Origin: BS750m-G62 sp964577175
GTDB lineage: Bacteria; Planctomycetota; Phycisphaerae; FEN-1346
Assembly: GCA_964577175.1 (NCBI GenBank)
Contig: CAZNYC010000087.1
Coordinates: 1-17,842, forward strand
Reading direction: 5' to 3'
Length of the DNA: 17,842 bases
Shown: one piece after another, positions 7,079 to 13,566 of the stretch
Layout of the letters: each line of letters begins with the position of its first letter
Position numbering within the stretch: the stretch's first letter is position 1
Notes under the pieces: model-generated
What the model was told of the DNA's origin: nothing
Seen by the model: the letters and a program-made list of their open reading frames with translations, nothing else
The model's database searches: none
Program-made: the position numbers and the translations under genes

Positions 7079-8721
7079 GACAAAATCTCCGCGCTGAGGG
7101 CGTCCACGGGGCCGGGCGGCGTCGCGTCGGGCGTCGCCTCCACGAGGGCGGGCGGGTCGTCCCACACCTCGTCGGCGGCGACGGCGCGGACGGCCAGTTG
7201 ATGGACCACGCCCGGGGTCAGGGCGGCGCTGGTCCAGGTGTACCAGGTGCGACCGGTTTCCCAGGCGACCTCGCCGAGCGGCGCCCCGTAGTCGATGACG
7301 CCCGTCCCGCCGTCGCCGAAGATGCGGAAGGCGACCGGCACGACGGCGGTTTGGCCGACGCGGTACGGCCAGCGAAGGCGGACCTCGCCTGCCGGTACCG
7401 GCTCGGCGTGCAGGGCGAGCGGGGCGGCGGGTCGGGCGGGCACCGCCTCGCCGTCGGCGTCCAGTTCGAGCCGGACCTCGCCCTGCGTAAGGGGGTTCTG
7501 CCGGCCGTCGATGTCGACGGGGCGGATGCCGAACCAATGCACGGTCTCGACGGCGAGGGCGTCCGTTTCGATCTCGCTGACGCCCGGGCCGACCTGCCGC
7601 CAGGGCGCGGCGTAGTCGATCGCATCCGGGCCGCCGGCGTTTGCGACGAAGAGGTCGTACCCGGCCTCGCTGGCGACGGCGTCGACGCTCGCGACGGCGG
7701 GCGACGCCAGGCGGCCGGCGTCGGCCGACAGCGTGGCCCGCCACTGGAGGTGCTGCCCGTCGGGGAGGGACGCCGGGTCACCGTCCCAGGTCTGCCAGAG
7801 GGTCTGCGGGTCGCCGGCGACGTCCGTGTCGTCGGCTGCGCGGACCTGCCACGCGACGTCGCAGCCGTCCGGCACGGTGGTCGCGGCGGCCACGTCGGTC
7901 CAGTCGGCCGAGAGACGAACGGCGTCGAACGTCAGGCTTGCGAAGGTGCCGGCCGCGCGCAGCCGACGCGGGACGAAGCCCCCCGCGTATCGTGCCGACG
8001 TCGACAGCCGCACTTCGTCCAGCACGGCCGAGACCGGCCAGGCTGCGTGGCTCAGATACGTGCCGAGCGTCAGCGTGTAATCGCCGGCCGGCATCGGTTC
8101 CGGGGCGCCGGTATCTTCGGCGCGGGCCACGCCGTTGACGTAAAGCGTGAAACGGTCGGGCGGGGCGAGAACGGCCGCCGCGTGCCACGGCCCTGCACCC
8201 GCCAGCACCGCGTCGGCGTCGGCGCCGCGCCATTCGGCATAGCCGACCCAGACGCCGCCGACGCGCAGGCGGGTCCGGACGTAAGAGGTTTCCGGGTCCG
8301 CGGCCCGACGGGCGTTGAGGTCCAGGCGGTTGTCGCCGTCGCGCCAGAGGATGGCGATTTCGCCCGTCGCGTCGAGGGGAGTGAGCCAGTCGCGGACCCA
8401 CGTCTCCAGTGTCAGCGCGTCCCGCTGCGGCTGGGCGGGCAGGACCGTTTCCATCCAGTTGGGGTCCGCCGCCGCAAAGCGGTACCCGTCTTCGACGGAT
8501 TCGGCCCCGTGGCTCGCCAGGTCGTGCCCGCGGCCGGAGGCGTCCGCGAGGCCGGTGCCCTCCCCCAGGCAGGCCCCGTCGTGGAGGTGCCAGAGGCCGA
8601 GGGTGTTGTCGTCCGGCGCGAATTCATCGAAGTCGACCTTCAGGCCGAGGCCGTCGGCGAGGCGCAGGCCGTCGCGCGTGCCCTGGTCGAAGTTCGTGTC
8701 GTCCATCCGGAACGTCAGCAT
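7075..8721 (-). CDS. LamG/concanavalin-like domain protein with C-terminal Ig/Fn3-like repeats
   Basis: The protein is 548 residues long. After a short N-terminal virion-type segment, residues of about 40-250 look like a LamG/concanavalin A-like jelly roll: LGLWHLHDGA near the start, FTLYVNGVARAED near 195, and the closing motif LDEVRLSTSARYAGGF near 240. Two or more Ig/Fn3-like beta domains follow (about 260-535). There is no secretion signal, consistent with a virion protein rather than an exported adhesin. The start has CGGAG eight bases upstream and lies 15 bases after the fibre-like gene. LamG and Fn3 modules commonly bind glycans or surfaces, so receptor recognition or decoration is likely. 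Confidence 0.85.
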   Translation of the reverse strand: MLTFRMDDTNFDQGTRDGLRLADGLGLKVDFDEFAPDDNTLGLWHLHDGACLGEGTGLADASGRGHDLASHGAESVEDGYRFAAADPNWMETVLPAQPQRDALTLETWVRDWLTPLDATGEIAILWRDGDNRLDLNARRAADPETSYVRTRLRVGGVWVGYAEWRGADADAVLAGAGPWHAAAVLAPPDRFTLYVNGVARAEDTGAPEPMPAGDYTLTLGTYLSHAAWPVSAVLDEVRLSTSARYAGGFVPRRLRAAGTFASLTFDAVRLSADWTDVAAATTVPDGCDVAWQVRAADDTDVAGDPQTLWQTWDGDPASLPDGQHLQWRATLSADAGRLASPAVASVDAVASEAGYDLFVANAGGPDAIDYAAPWRQVGPGVSEIETDALAVETVHWFGIRPVDIDGRQNPLTQGEVRLELDADGEAVPARPAAPLALHAEPVPAGEVRLRWPYRVGQTAVVPVAFRIFGDGGTGVIDYGAPLGEVAWETGRTWYTWTSAALTPGVVHQLAVRAVAADEVWDDPPALVEATPDATPPGPVDALSAEILS

Positions 8722-8736
8722 GGCGTGGGCTCCGTG

Positions 8737-8982
8737 TCAGACGGCGGCGAGGTCCACCTTGTAGGTGGCGGCGCCGATGCGGACGCGCAGTTCCGCCAGG
8801 TCGGACCGGACCCACTGCTCGCCCTCGGCGGGGGTGGCGGGGTCGTCCGTCCGGACGGGCACGCACCAGGTGGCGGCGTCGATCGCGTCGAAGTTCGCGT
8901 TGACTACCTCGTCCCAGTCGCCGGCGTGGTCGCCGTGCGCGGGCTTTTCGAGGTTCAGATTCGGCGTGTACGTCGAGGCCAT
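8737..8982 (-). CDS. Small tail-fibre-like protein
   Basis: This 81-residue protein contains YTPNLNLEKPAHG followed by DWDEVVNANFDAIDAA. That pattern (N-L-x-L-x-K-P-x-x-G, then W, then N-x-N-F-D-x-I-D) is common at the N-termini of phage tail-fibre and appendage proteins. The C-terminal half is a short beta region (WVRSDLAELRVRIGAATYKVDL). AAAGGAG stands six bases before the ATG. It directly precedes the LamG gene, and together they may form an appendage: an attachment segment followed by a binding module. Confidence 0.75.
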   Translation of the reverse strand: MASTYTPNLNLEKPAHGDHAGDWDEVVNANFDAIDAATWCVPVRTDDPATPAEGEQWVRSDLAELRVRIGAATYKVDLAAV

Positions 8983-9021
8983 GGTCGGCTCCTTTGCGGA
9001 CGCATGCGGGTGATGGGGCGG

Positions 9022-9765
9022 TCAGAGGTCCGGACTCGGCTCCCAGGCGAGCGTGGCCGTCCGCGCGTTCGGGTCGTAGACGGACACGCGAAAGTCCTCG
9101 GGCGGGCGCGGCAGCGGGGCGACGGCGATCTCGACCTCGGCCGCGCTCGCCAGCCGGTTACCCGCCGCGTCGACGGCCACCACCGCGAAGCGATGCGTAC
9201 CGGGGACGACCGGATCCGTGGTCCATGCGTACGCGGCGGCCGCCTCGCCGAAAGCGCCGACGCCGTAACCGCCCGTGCCGAAGCCCCAGGGCGTTCGGCC
9301 GTCGGGCCGGGCGGGGATCGGCGATTCGTTCAGCGGGGCGTCGTCGTCGACGGTGCCGGTGGCCCCGTCGCCGAAGACGTCGAACGCTGCCAGATTCGCA
9401 TCCAGGTACAGGCCGGCCTGCCACGCGAGGCGGACCTCCGCCCCGGTGGCGGCCGCGAAGCCGGCGAGAACGTCGGCAAGGTCCGTCCTGCGGTCGGCGG
9501 CGTCGACGGCCACGACCTCCACGCGGAGCATCGCGTGCCGGCCGGACCGGCCCGCCGGCACCGTGACCGCCAGGCGGCGGTCGGCCGGCAGCGCGGTCAC
9601 GCCTGCCAGGCGGCCGTCGACGTACACCTGGTGCCAGTGGTCGGTGTGGCTCGACTGCCACGTGACGTCGACTGCGCCCGGCCCGGCGATGGTGCCGTCG
9701 GGCGCCAGGTCCACCGCCAGCGGGCGGACGCGCACGTGCGTGATGCCATCGGTCGTGTGGGACAC
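9022..9765 (-). CDS. Fn3/Ig-like virion protein
   Basis: The 247 residues are almost all predicted beta strand. Typical Fn3/Ig pieces are VDVTWQSSHTDHWHQVYVDG (about 41-60), HRFAVVAVDAAGNR and the final FRVSVYDPNARTATLAWEPS. I chose GTG at 9765 because GAGG lies five bases upstream and it begins two bases after the preceding gene's TAA; no ATG precedes the first strand. The frame is open upstream but overlaps a gene with a better claim. Probable tail or decoration protein; the exact role is unknown. Confidence 0.75.
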   Translation of the reverse strand: MSHTTDGITHVRVRPLAVDLAPDGTIAGPGAVDVTWQSSHTDHWHQVYVDGRLAGVTALPADRRLAVTVPAGRSGRHAMLRVEVVAVDAADRRTDLADVLAGFAAATGAEVRLAWQAGLYLDANLAAFDVFGDGATGTVDDDAPLNESPIPARPDGRTPWGFGTGGYGVGAFGEAAAAYAWTTDPVVPGTHRFAVVAVDAAGNRLASAAEVEIAVAPLPRPPEDFRVSVYDPNARTATLAWEPSPDL

Positions 9766-9767
9766 GG

Positions 9768-10616
9768 TTACCTCGCGAGTTGCTCGTAGGTGATCCGGTA
9801 GGGCAGGTGCCACCGCGTCCCGTCTTGCGGTGGCCCGAGACGCTCGACGGCCGTCACCCGGCAGCGGGGGTAGTCCGTGCCGTCCGGGGCGGTAAGCGTG
9901 TAGGTGCGGGCGTCGATGAACGCCTCGCACGCCGCCAGCAGGAGCGCGAGGCCGGCCTCCGTGTCGGCCGACAGGACGCCGCGCTGACGGATGGTGCGGA
10001 ACCCCTCGCCGAGGTCGAGCGTCAGTCCGCCCGCCAGGCCGTTGAACGCGACGTCCGCGACGCGGCGGGCGGGGCTGGCGGCTTCCACGAGATGTGGGCC
10101 GGAACTGAACAGGGCCTCGCCGTCAAGAGCGGCCTCATCGGCCGGCGTCTCGGACCACGTGCCGCAGGCGCCGGCGATGCGGACGACCGTCGGGCGGCCG
10201 GGCACCGTCTCGCCGAGGGTGGCGGGCCCCATTCGCGTGGCCCCGACTGCCGGGGCGAGCGAGGTGACCCGTCCGGACGGCGGGCCGTCCGCCGCACGGT
10301 CGCCGACCAGGGGGTCGGCGGCGACGGCGTCTCGGCAGGCGTCGGCCAGATCGGCCAGCGCGTCGAACGCCCGCGTGTGCGGCACGGCGCGATCGAGCAC
10401 CGACAGCCGCCAGTGCAGCAGCCGGTACCGGCCGACGGGCACGTCCGGCCAGGAGAGGTGCTCCGCGCCCGTGGGGTCGAGGAGGACGGCGGGCAGGCGG
10501 CTCAGGGGCACCTCGACGGTCTCGCCGGGGCGCGTGAGGCGCGCCATCCGCACCCCGGGGACCGCCCGGCAGGTGTCCACAAGGGCGGCTAGGAGGTCCA
10601 GGTCGGCGGGGGTCAT
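9768..10616 (-). CDS. Hypothetical neck/tail protein (282 aa)
   Basis: The 282 residues start MTPADLDLLAALVDTCRAVP, with AAGGAG nine bases before the ATG. The first 100 residues look like an alpha/beta module (LSRLPAVLLDPTGAEHLSW, then VGRYRLLHWRLSVLDR) of the kind seen in tail terminator or completion proteins. The C-terminal 90 residues are beta-rich and end HLPYRITYEQLAR. I recognise no family with certainty. Its position straight after the connector candidate suggests a neck, tail terminator or tail-tube-like role. The two halves could be two domains of different origin. Confidence 0.75.
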   Translation of the reverse strand: MTPADLDLLAALVDTCRAVPGVRMARLTRPGETVEVPLSRLPAVLLDPTGAEHLSWPDVPVGRYRLLHWRLSVLDRAVPHTRAFDALADLADACRDAVAADPLVGDRAADGPPSGRVTSLAPAVGATRMGPATLGETVPGRPTVVRIAGACGTWSETPADEAALDGEALFSSGPHLVEAASPARRVADVAFNGLAGGLTLDLGEGFRTIRQRGVLSADTEAGLALLLAACEAFIDARTYTLTAPDGTDYPRCRVTAVERLGPPQDGTRWHLPYRITYEQLAR

Positions 10617-10664
10617 CGCTTGCGTCTCCTTGGATTCCTTCGTTCGGTCGGTCGGGCCGTTGCT

Positions 10665-10692
10665 CCCGGCCGGACAAGACCGGCCGGACCAC
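10665..10692 (+). repeat. Dispersed palindromic repeat R2, copy 1
   Basis: A 28-base element whose core is CCGGCCGG, a short ACAAGA loop and CCGGCCGG, followed by ACCAC. It matches 11470-11497 at 27 of 28 positions. It sits in the 86-base gap between the connector candidate and the 282-residue gene. Confidence 0.75.
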
Positions 10693-10702
10693 CCATGCCG
10701 CA

Positions 10703-11362
10703 TCACACGCGGCGCAGGCGGTGGCTCGCGAGGCTGCGGACGTCGTCGGGCCGGCCGTCGGCATCGCGGTCGAGGACGAGGCGGGCTTTCGCGATCTCGT
10801 CCTCGTAGAGGCGGGCGTAGTGGTCGGCCTTGGCCGAGAGGCCGCTCCCGGCGGGGCACCCGGCCGCCTGCCCCCGGTAGAGGGTGGCGAGGACGAGGGC
10901 CACGCTCGCCCGCCGCAGCGCCCGCCGCTGGACGATCCAGTCGGCGAGGTCGGAGGCCGGGTCGGCCGCGTCGGTCTCCAGGCCGAACCGCGCGAGCAGC
11001 GCGTGCCGGGCCTCCTCGTGCTGCGGGTCGAACGTCTGGATCCGCAGCGAGAGGTCCGTCGCCGTGGGCAGCGGGACGGCGTCGTCGCCGGCGGTGCCGA
11101 CGCAGGCGGCGGTGAGTTCCGTCTCGCTCTCGACGCCCAGAATCTCGTAGCCGCCGTCCACGCCCTGTTCCGGGTTCGAGAGGTGAACCACATGGCCCGG
11201 ACGGACCTGCCGCGTGACGAACTGGCCGTCGGCGGCGGTGACGGTGAAGGCGTCGGTGGCGGCGGCGCCTGCGCGGGTGAGGCACTGGTGGTCGAGAACG
11301 ATCTCGCGCAGGAGGGCGGGTTCCCATTTCAGCAGGTCGGCGTCGGTGGAGAAGTTGGTCAT
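10703..11362 (-). CDS. Putative head-tail connector protein
   Basis: This 219-residue protein has two parts. Residues 1-95 form a helix followed by a beta-rich region (VRPGHVVHLSNPEQGVDGG). Residues 105-219 form a helical bundle with HALLARFGLE and ASVALVLATLY, ending with ARLYEDEIAKARLVL followed by DRDADGRPDDVRS. The helical bundle with an Asp-rich DGDG-like tail recalls small phage head-tail adaptors encoded just after the major capsid gene. AAGGAG is seven bases before the ATG. It follows the capsid gene after a 300-base repeat-filled gap. The assignment rests on position and overall architecture. Confidence 0.75.
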   Translation of the reverse strand: MTNFSTDADLLKWEPALLREIVLDHQCLTRAGAAATDAFTVTAADGQFVTRQVRPGHVVHLSNPEQGVDGGYEILGVESETELTAACVGTAGDDAVPLPTATDLSLRIQTFDPQHEEARHALLARFGLETDAADPASDLADWIVQRRALRRASVALVLATLYRGQAAGCPAGSGLSAKADHYARLYEDEIAKARLVLDRDADGRPDDVRSLASHRLRRV

Positions 11363-11387
11363 TTCGCTGCTCCTTGTCCGCTTGCAG

Positions 11388-11413
11388 GCGCCACGGATTG
11401 CTCGTCAATCCGC
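11388..11413 (+). repeat. Hairpin repeat R1, copy A
   Basis: Stem CGGATTG / CAATCCG with loop CTCGT, preceded by GCGCCA. Compared with copy C, the fourth stem position has swapped from T-A to A-T on both arms. Confidence 0.75.
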
Positions 11414-11431
11414 TCTTGGCGCTTGTGGCGC

Positions 11432-11457
11432 ACCGATTGACGGGCAATCGGTGGCAC
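11432..11457 (-). repeat. Hairpin repeat R1, copy B
   Basis: On the minus strand: GTGCCA, stem CCGATTG / CAATCGG and loop CCCGT. It is inverted relative to copy A and separated from it by 18 bases. Two stem positions differ from copy C with compensation on the other arm. Confidence 0.75.
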
Positions 11458-11469
11458 CCGGCGCGTCGT

Positions 11470-11497
11470 CCCGGCCGGACAAGACCGGCCGGGCCAC
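11470..11497 (+). repeat. Dispersed palindromic repeat R2, copy 2
   Basis: CCGGCCGG arms around ACAAGA with flanking GCCAC; 27 of 28 bases match copy 1 at 10665-10692. The extended stem is nine base pairs. Confidence 0.75.
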
Positions 11498-11506
11498 ACC
11501 TGGCGT

Positions 11507-11532
11507 ACGGTTTGACGAGCAAACCGTGGCAC
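11507..11532 (-). repeat. Hairpin repeat R1, copy C
   Basis: On the minus strand: GTGCCA, stem CGGTTTG / CAAACCG and loop CTCGT. It is closely matched by copy E at 17179-17204, about 5.7 kb away in the rnf region. Confidence 0.75.
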
Positions 11533-11567
11533 CGTGCTTTTCCCTTCCGTTCGCCTCGCGGTCGCGG

Positions 11568-11592
11568 GGATTGGCAATGAATCCGTGTCGCC
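11568..11592 (-). repeat. Hairpin repeat R1, decayed copy F
   Basis: On the minus strand the sequence GCGACACGGATT followed by CATTGCCAATCC aligns with copy A with one inserted base and several mismatches. Only a five-bp stem (GGATT / AATCC) survives. Confidence 0.4.
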
Positions 11593-11614
11593 ATCCGGCG
11601 GGGCGGGCGGGAGG

Positions 11615-11647
11615 GGGCCGGCCGCCTCCCGCGGAGACGACCGGCCC
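11615..11647 (-). terminator. Strong hairpin after the capsid gene (terminator- or attenuator-like)
   Basis: Arms GGGCCGG / CCGGCCC are followed by inner arms CGCCTCC / GGAGACG, separated by a single mismatch and closed by a three-base loop. The hairpin starts about 16 bases after the capsid stop codon on the transcribed strand. No T tract follows, so it is not a classic intrinsic terminator. It could stabilise the upstream mRNA 3' end or reduce downstream expression, giving more capsid than connector. Confidence 0.45.
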
Positions 11648-11662
11648 GGGGGACGGGAGGGG

Positions 11663-12814
11663 TCAGGCCGTCGAGAGGCCGCGGATCACGCCGTGGGCCG
11701 ACTCGTTCCGCATCTCCAGCGTGTACTCGCCGAGCACCTGGCCCTTCTCGAAGTCGCCGGTGGCGGCGAGCGGCCGGTAGTGGAAACTGCGACCGGCCAG
11801 GGGCAGGACCTGGATGCGGCTCGAATCGAGCAGGAGGAGGGCGTCGCGGGGCACCCAGCGGGACAGGACGACCCGCTGGACGCCGAAGTCGCTCTCGTAG
11901 ACCGAGACCTGGCTGGTGAACCGCGGGTCGTCGGCGGCGTAGGTCCGTGCGCCGACACCGAATTGGCTGATGACCCGCTTCTGGTACCCGTTGACGACGA
12001 TGAGGTCGATCTGGCCGCTCGACTGTTCCCACACCAGCCGCAGGGCCGTATTGAGTTTCTCCTCGTCCAGGTCGCCGCCGCTGGGGAATCCGCCCACGCC
12101 GGGGAGGAACCGGTTCGTGGCGAGGGCAGGCAGGATGCCGTTCATCGTCCGGCGGGAGGCGGCGGAGCCCTCCTGGTCGGCCGCCGGTGCGATGCCGCCG
12201 ATGACCGTGTTCTCGAGGTCCCGCAGGAGTTCGCGCAGGGCCTTGGCCTTCTGGAAGTCGAGTTCGTCGGCCACGCCGAGGTGCCGGGCCGCCATCTCCG
12301 ACCCGGAGACGAGGACCGTCTTGGCGAAGATCTGCGCCCAGTTGCTGCGGCGGTTGCGAACGGTGAAGCGGGCGGCGTCGGCGTCCTGACCTTCGAGGGC
12401 GGCCCCGCCCAGGATGTGGAGGGTGTCGCCGGCGGCGACCGCCTCGGGCGTGGTCCCGCCGTAGCCGCGGACCACCGTGACGGTACTGGCGCCGACCTCC
12501 GTCACGAAGAGCAGTTCGTCGGCGTCCGCGCAGCGGATCTGGTCGCCGGTGCGGAAGCGGTCGGGGTGGTCGACCTCGATCTCGGTGTCGGACTCCGGGT
12601 TCGTCGGCGTCGAGGTCACGGTGTCGGTGTTCGGCAGGAGGGTGTCCTCCAGCCACTCGTGGTGGGTGGACTGGGCTTCCGTCTGCGGGTCGCCGAGGGC
12701 GTCGAGCAGGGGCGTCTCGAACGGGCTGACGATCGCCACCAGGTCCGAGACGTCTTCGGCGATTTCCGGCAGGGCGGCGCCGGCCGAGTAGGTGGCTTTT
12801 CCGGTGAAAGGCAT
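11663..12814 (-). CDS. Major capsid protein, SU10/DUF5309-like
   Basis: At 383 residues the length suits this HK97-fold family. Typical elements are the N-terminal PFETPLLDALGD (31-42), HHEWLEDTLLP (51-61), the beta insertion with TVTVVRGYGG (about 111-120), SNWAQIFAKTVLVSGSEMAA (about 156-175) and the long helix that ends in LRELLRDLENTVIGG. I recognise this order as the DUF5309 family that includes the phage SU10 capsid protein. AAGGAG is six bases before the ATG. It lies directly downstream of the scaffold candidate and portal. No separate prohead protease is present, and the N-terminus shows no long delta domain, so a separate scaffold without proteolysis is plausible. The frame has no damage. 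Confidence 0.88.
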   Translation of the reverse strand: MPFTGKATYSAGAALPEIAEDVSDLVAIVSPFETPLLDALGDPQTEAQSTHHEWLEDTLLPNTDTVTSTPTNPESDTEIEVDHPDRFRTGDQIRCADADELLFVTEVGASTVTVVRGYGGTTPEAVAAGDTLHILGGAALEGQDADAARFTVRNRRSNWAQIFAKTVLVSGSEMAARHLGVADELDFQKAKALRELLRDLENTVIGGIAPAADQEGSAASRRTMNGILPALATNRFLPGVGGFPSGGDLDEEKLNTALRLVWEQSSGQIDLIVVNGYQKRVISQFGVGARTYAADDPRFTSQVSVYESDFGVQRVVLSRWVPRDALLLLDSSRIQVLPLAGRSFHYRPLAATGDFEKGQVLGEYTLEMRNESAHGVIRGLSTA

Positions 12815-12885
12815 GGTTCTCTCCTTGTCAGGCTTTGGGGTTCATGTGTGACGGGTGGCCGAGGGGCGGGCGGCCTGCGGTCGGA

Positions 12886-13500
12886 TTACACGCCCACGCC
12901 GCGGCGGGCCCGCATGTAGGCGAGCACGTCGCCGTGGCGGCCGGTTTCGCGTGCCCGGTCGGCCAGCCGACGGGCCGCACGCTGCGGCGCGTCGTCGGCC
13001 GCGGGCTTGGCGCCGGCCGTCATGGGCGGCAGCGCCGCGGGACGGTCGCCGGACGGTGCCGCTGCCTTGCGGAGGTGGGGCTTCTCCTCCAGCAGCGCCT
13101 TGGCGAAGGCGGCCAGGTCGTCGGGCGTCTGCCCGCCGGCCAGCCGTTCGCGGGCCAGCGCCAGGGCCGACTCCGTGTCGGCGGCGCCGGCCTGGGCCAG
13201 GGTGCGTTCGAGGTCGCGGTCGCGCTCGAGCCCCGCGAGGCGGTCTCGGAGCGACTCCGCCTCGGCCTGGGCCTGGTCGAGCCGAACCTGGAGGGCCGAG
13301 GTGTGCTGGTCGCGGCCGTCGCGGAGGTCGGCGAGTTCGGCCTCCAGGGCTTCGGCACGCCGTTCGGCGTCCTGGGCGCGGCGGCGGTACTTGATGCTTT
13401 CCTGGATGAGGCCGTGCGGCGACTGCCGCGGGCCGTCGGCCTCGGGCGGCGAGGCCGCCGACGGGGTCGGGCCCGGCTGGGTGGATGCGTCCGTGGACAT
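12886..13500 (-). CDS. Putative capsid scaffolding protein
   Basis: This 204-residue protein has a disordered, proline-rich N-terminus (1-30) and a long charged coiled coil (about 32-105, with AERRAEALEAELADLRDG). A helical stretch (about 108-145) is followed by a Pro/Ala-rich linker and a basic helical C-terminus ending MRARRGVGV. A coiled coil with a basic C-terminal helix between portal and capsid genes is the usual look and location of phage scaffolding proteins, whose basic tail binds the capsid subunit. An excellent GAAGGAGG site precedes the ATG. Sequence identity within this class is low, so the call rests on architecture and gene order. Confidence 0.75.
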   Translation of the reverse strand: MSTDASTQPGPTPSAASPPEADGPRQSPHGLIQESIKYRRRAQDAERRAEALEAELADLRDGRDQHTSALQVRLDQAQAEAESLRDRLAGLERDRDLERTLAQAGAADTESALALARERLAGGQTPDDLAAFAKALLEEKPHLRKAAAPSGDRPAALPPMTAGAKPAADDAPQRAARRLADRARETGRHGDVLAYMRARRGVGV

Positions 13501-13566
13501 GCGTGTCCTCCTTCACTGTGGCGTTCGTTTCGAGCCGCAACCGCGCGGCCGCGGCCGGGGGATGCG

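Larger units (their letters stand above)
11363..11662. other. 300-base repeat-filled gap between connector and capsid genes
   Basis: No convincing gene lies here. The stretch contains three good copies and one decayed copy of the 26-base hairpin repeat R1 (11388-11413, 11432-11457, 11507-11532, 11568-11592), one copy of R2 (11470-11497) and a strong hairpin just downstream of the capsid stop (11615-11647). A small minus-strand frame that crosses it (stop near 11359) is made of repeat sequence. Confidence 0.7.

Noticed and set aside
7079..7744. N-terminal extension of the hub-like gene
   Set aside because: The ATGA overlap at 7078-7075 fixes the start. The extension is arginine-rich shadow of the LamG gene's 3' half.
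11359..11577. 72-codon minus-strand gene in the repeat gap
   Set aside because: Its sequence is translated R1 and R2 repeat DNA; the same peptide-like strings reappear at the rnf repeats in other frames.
11388..11592. CRISPR array
   Set aside because: The repeats alternate in orientation, spacing is irregular, the units are hairpins with compensatory differences rather than identical direct repeats, and no cas gene is seen.
9768..12656. A single 962-codon minus-strand protein
   Set aside because: Only the part from ATG 10616 onward has a ribosome binding site and protein-like composition. The upstream part is an out-of-frame shadow of the capsid and connector genes and of repeat sequence.
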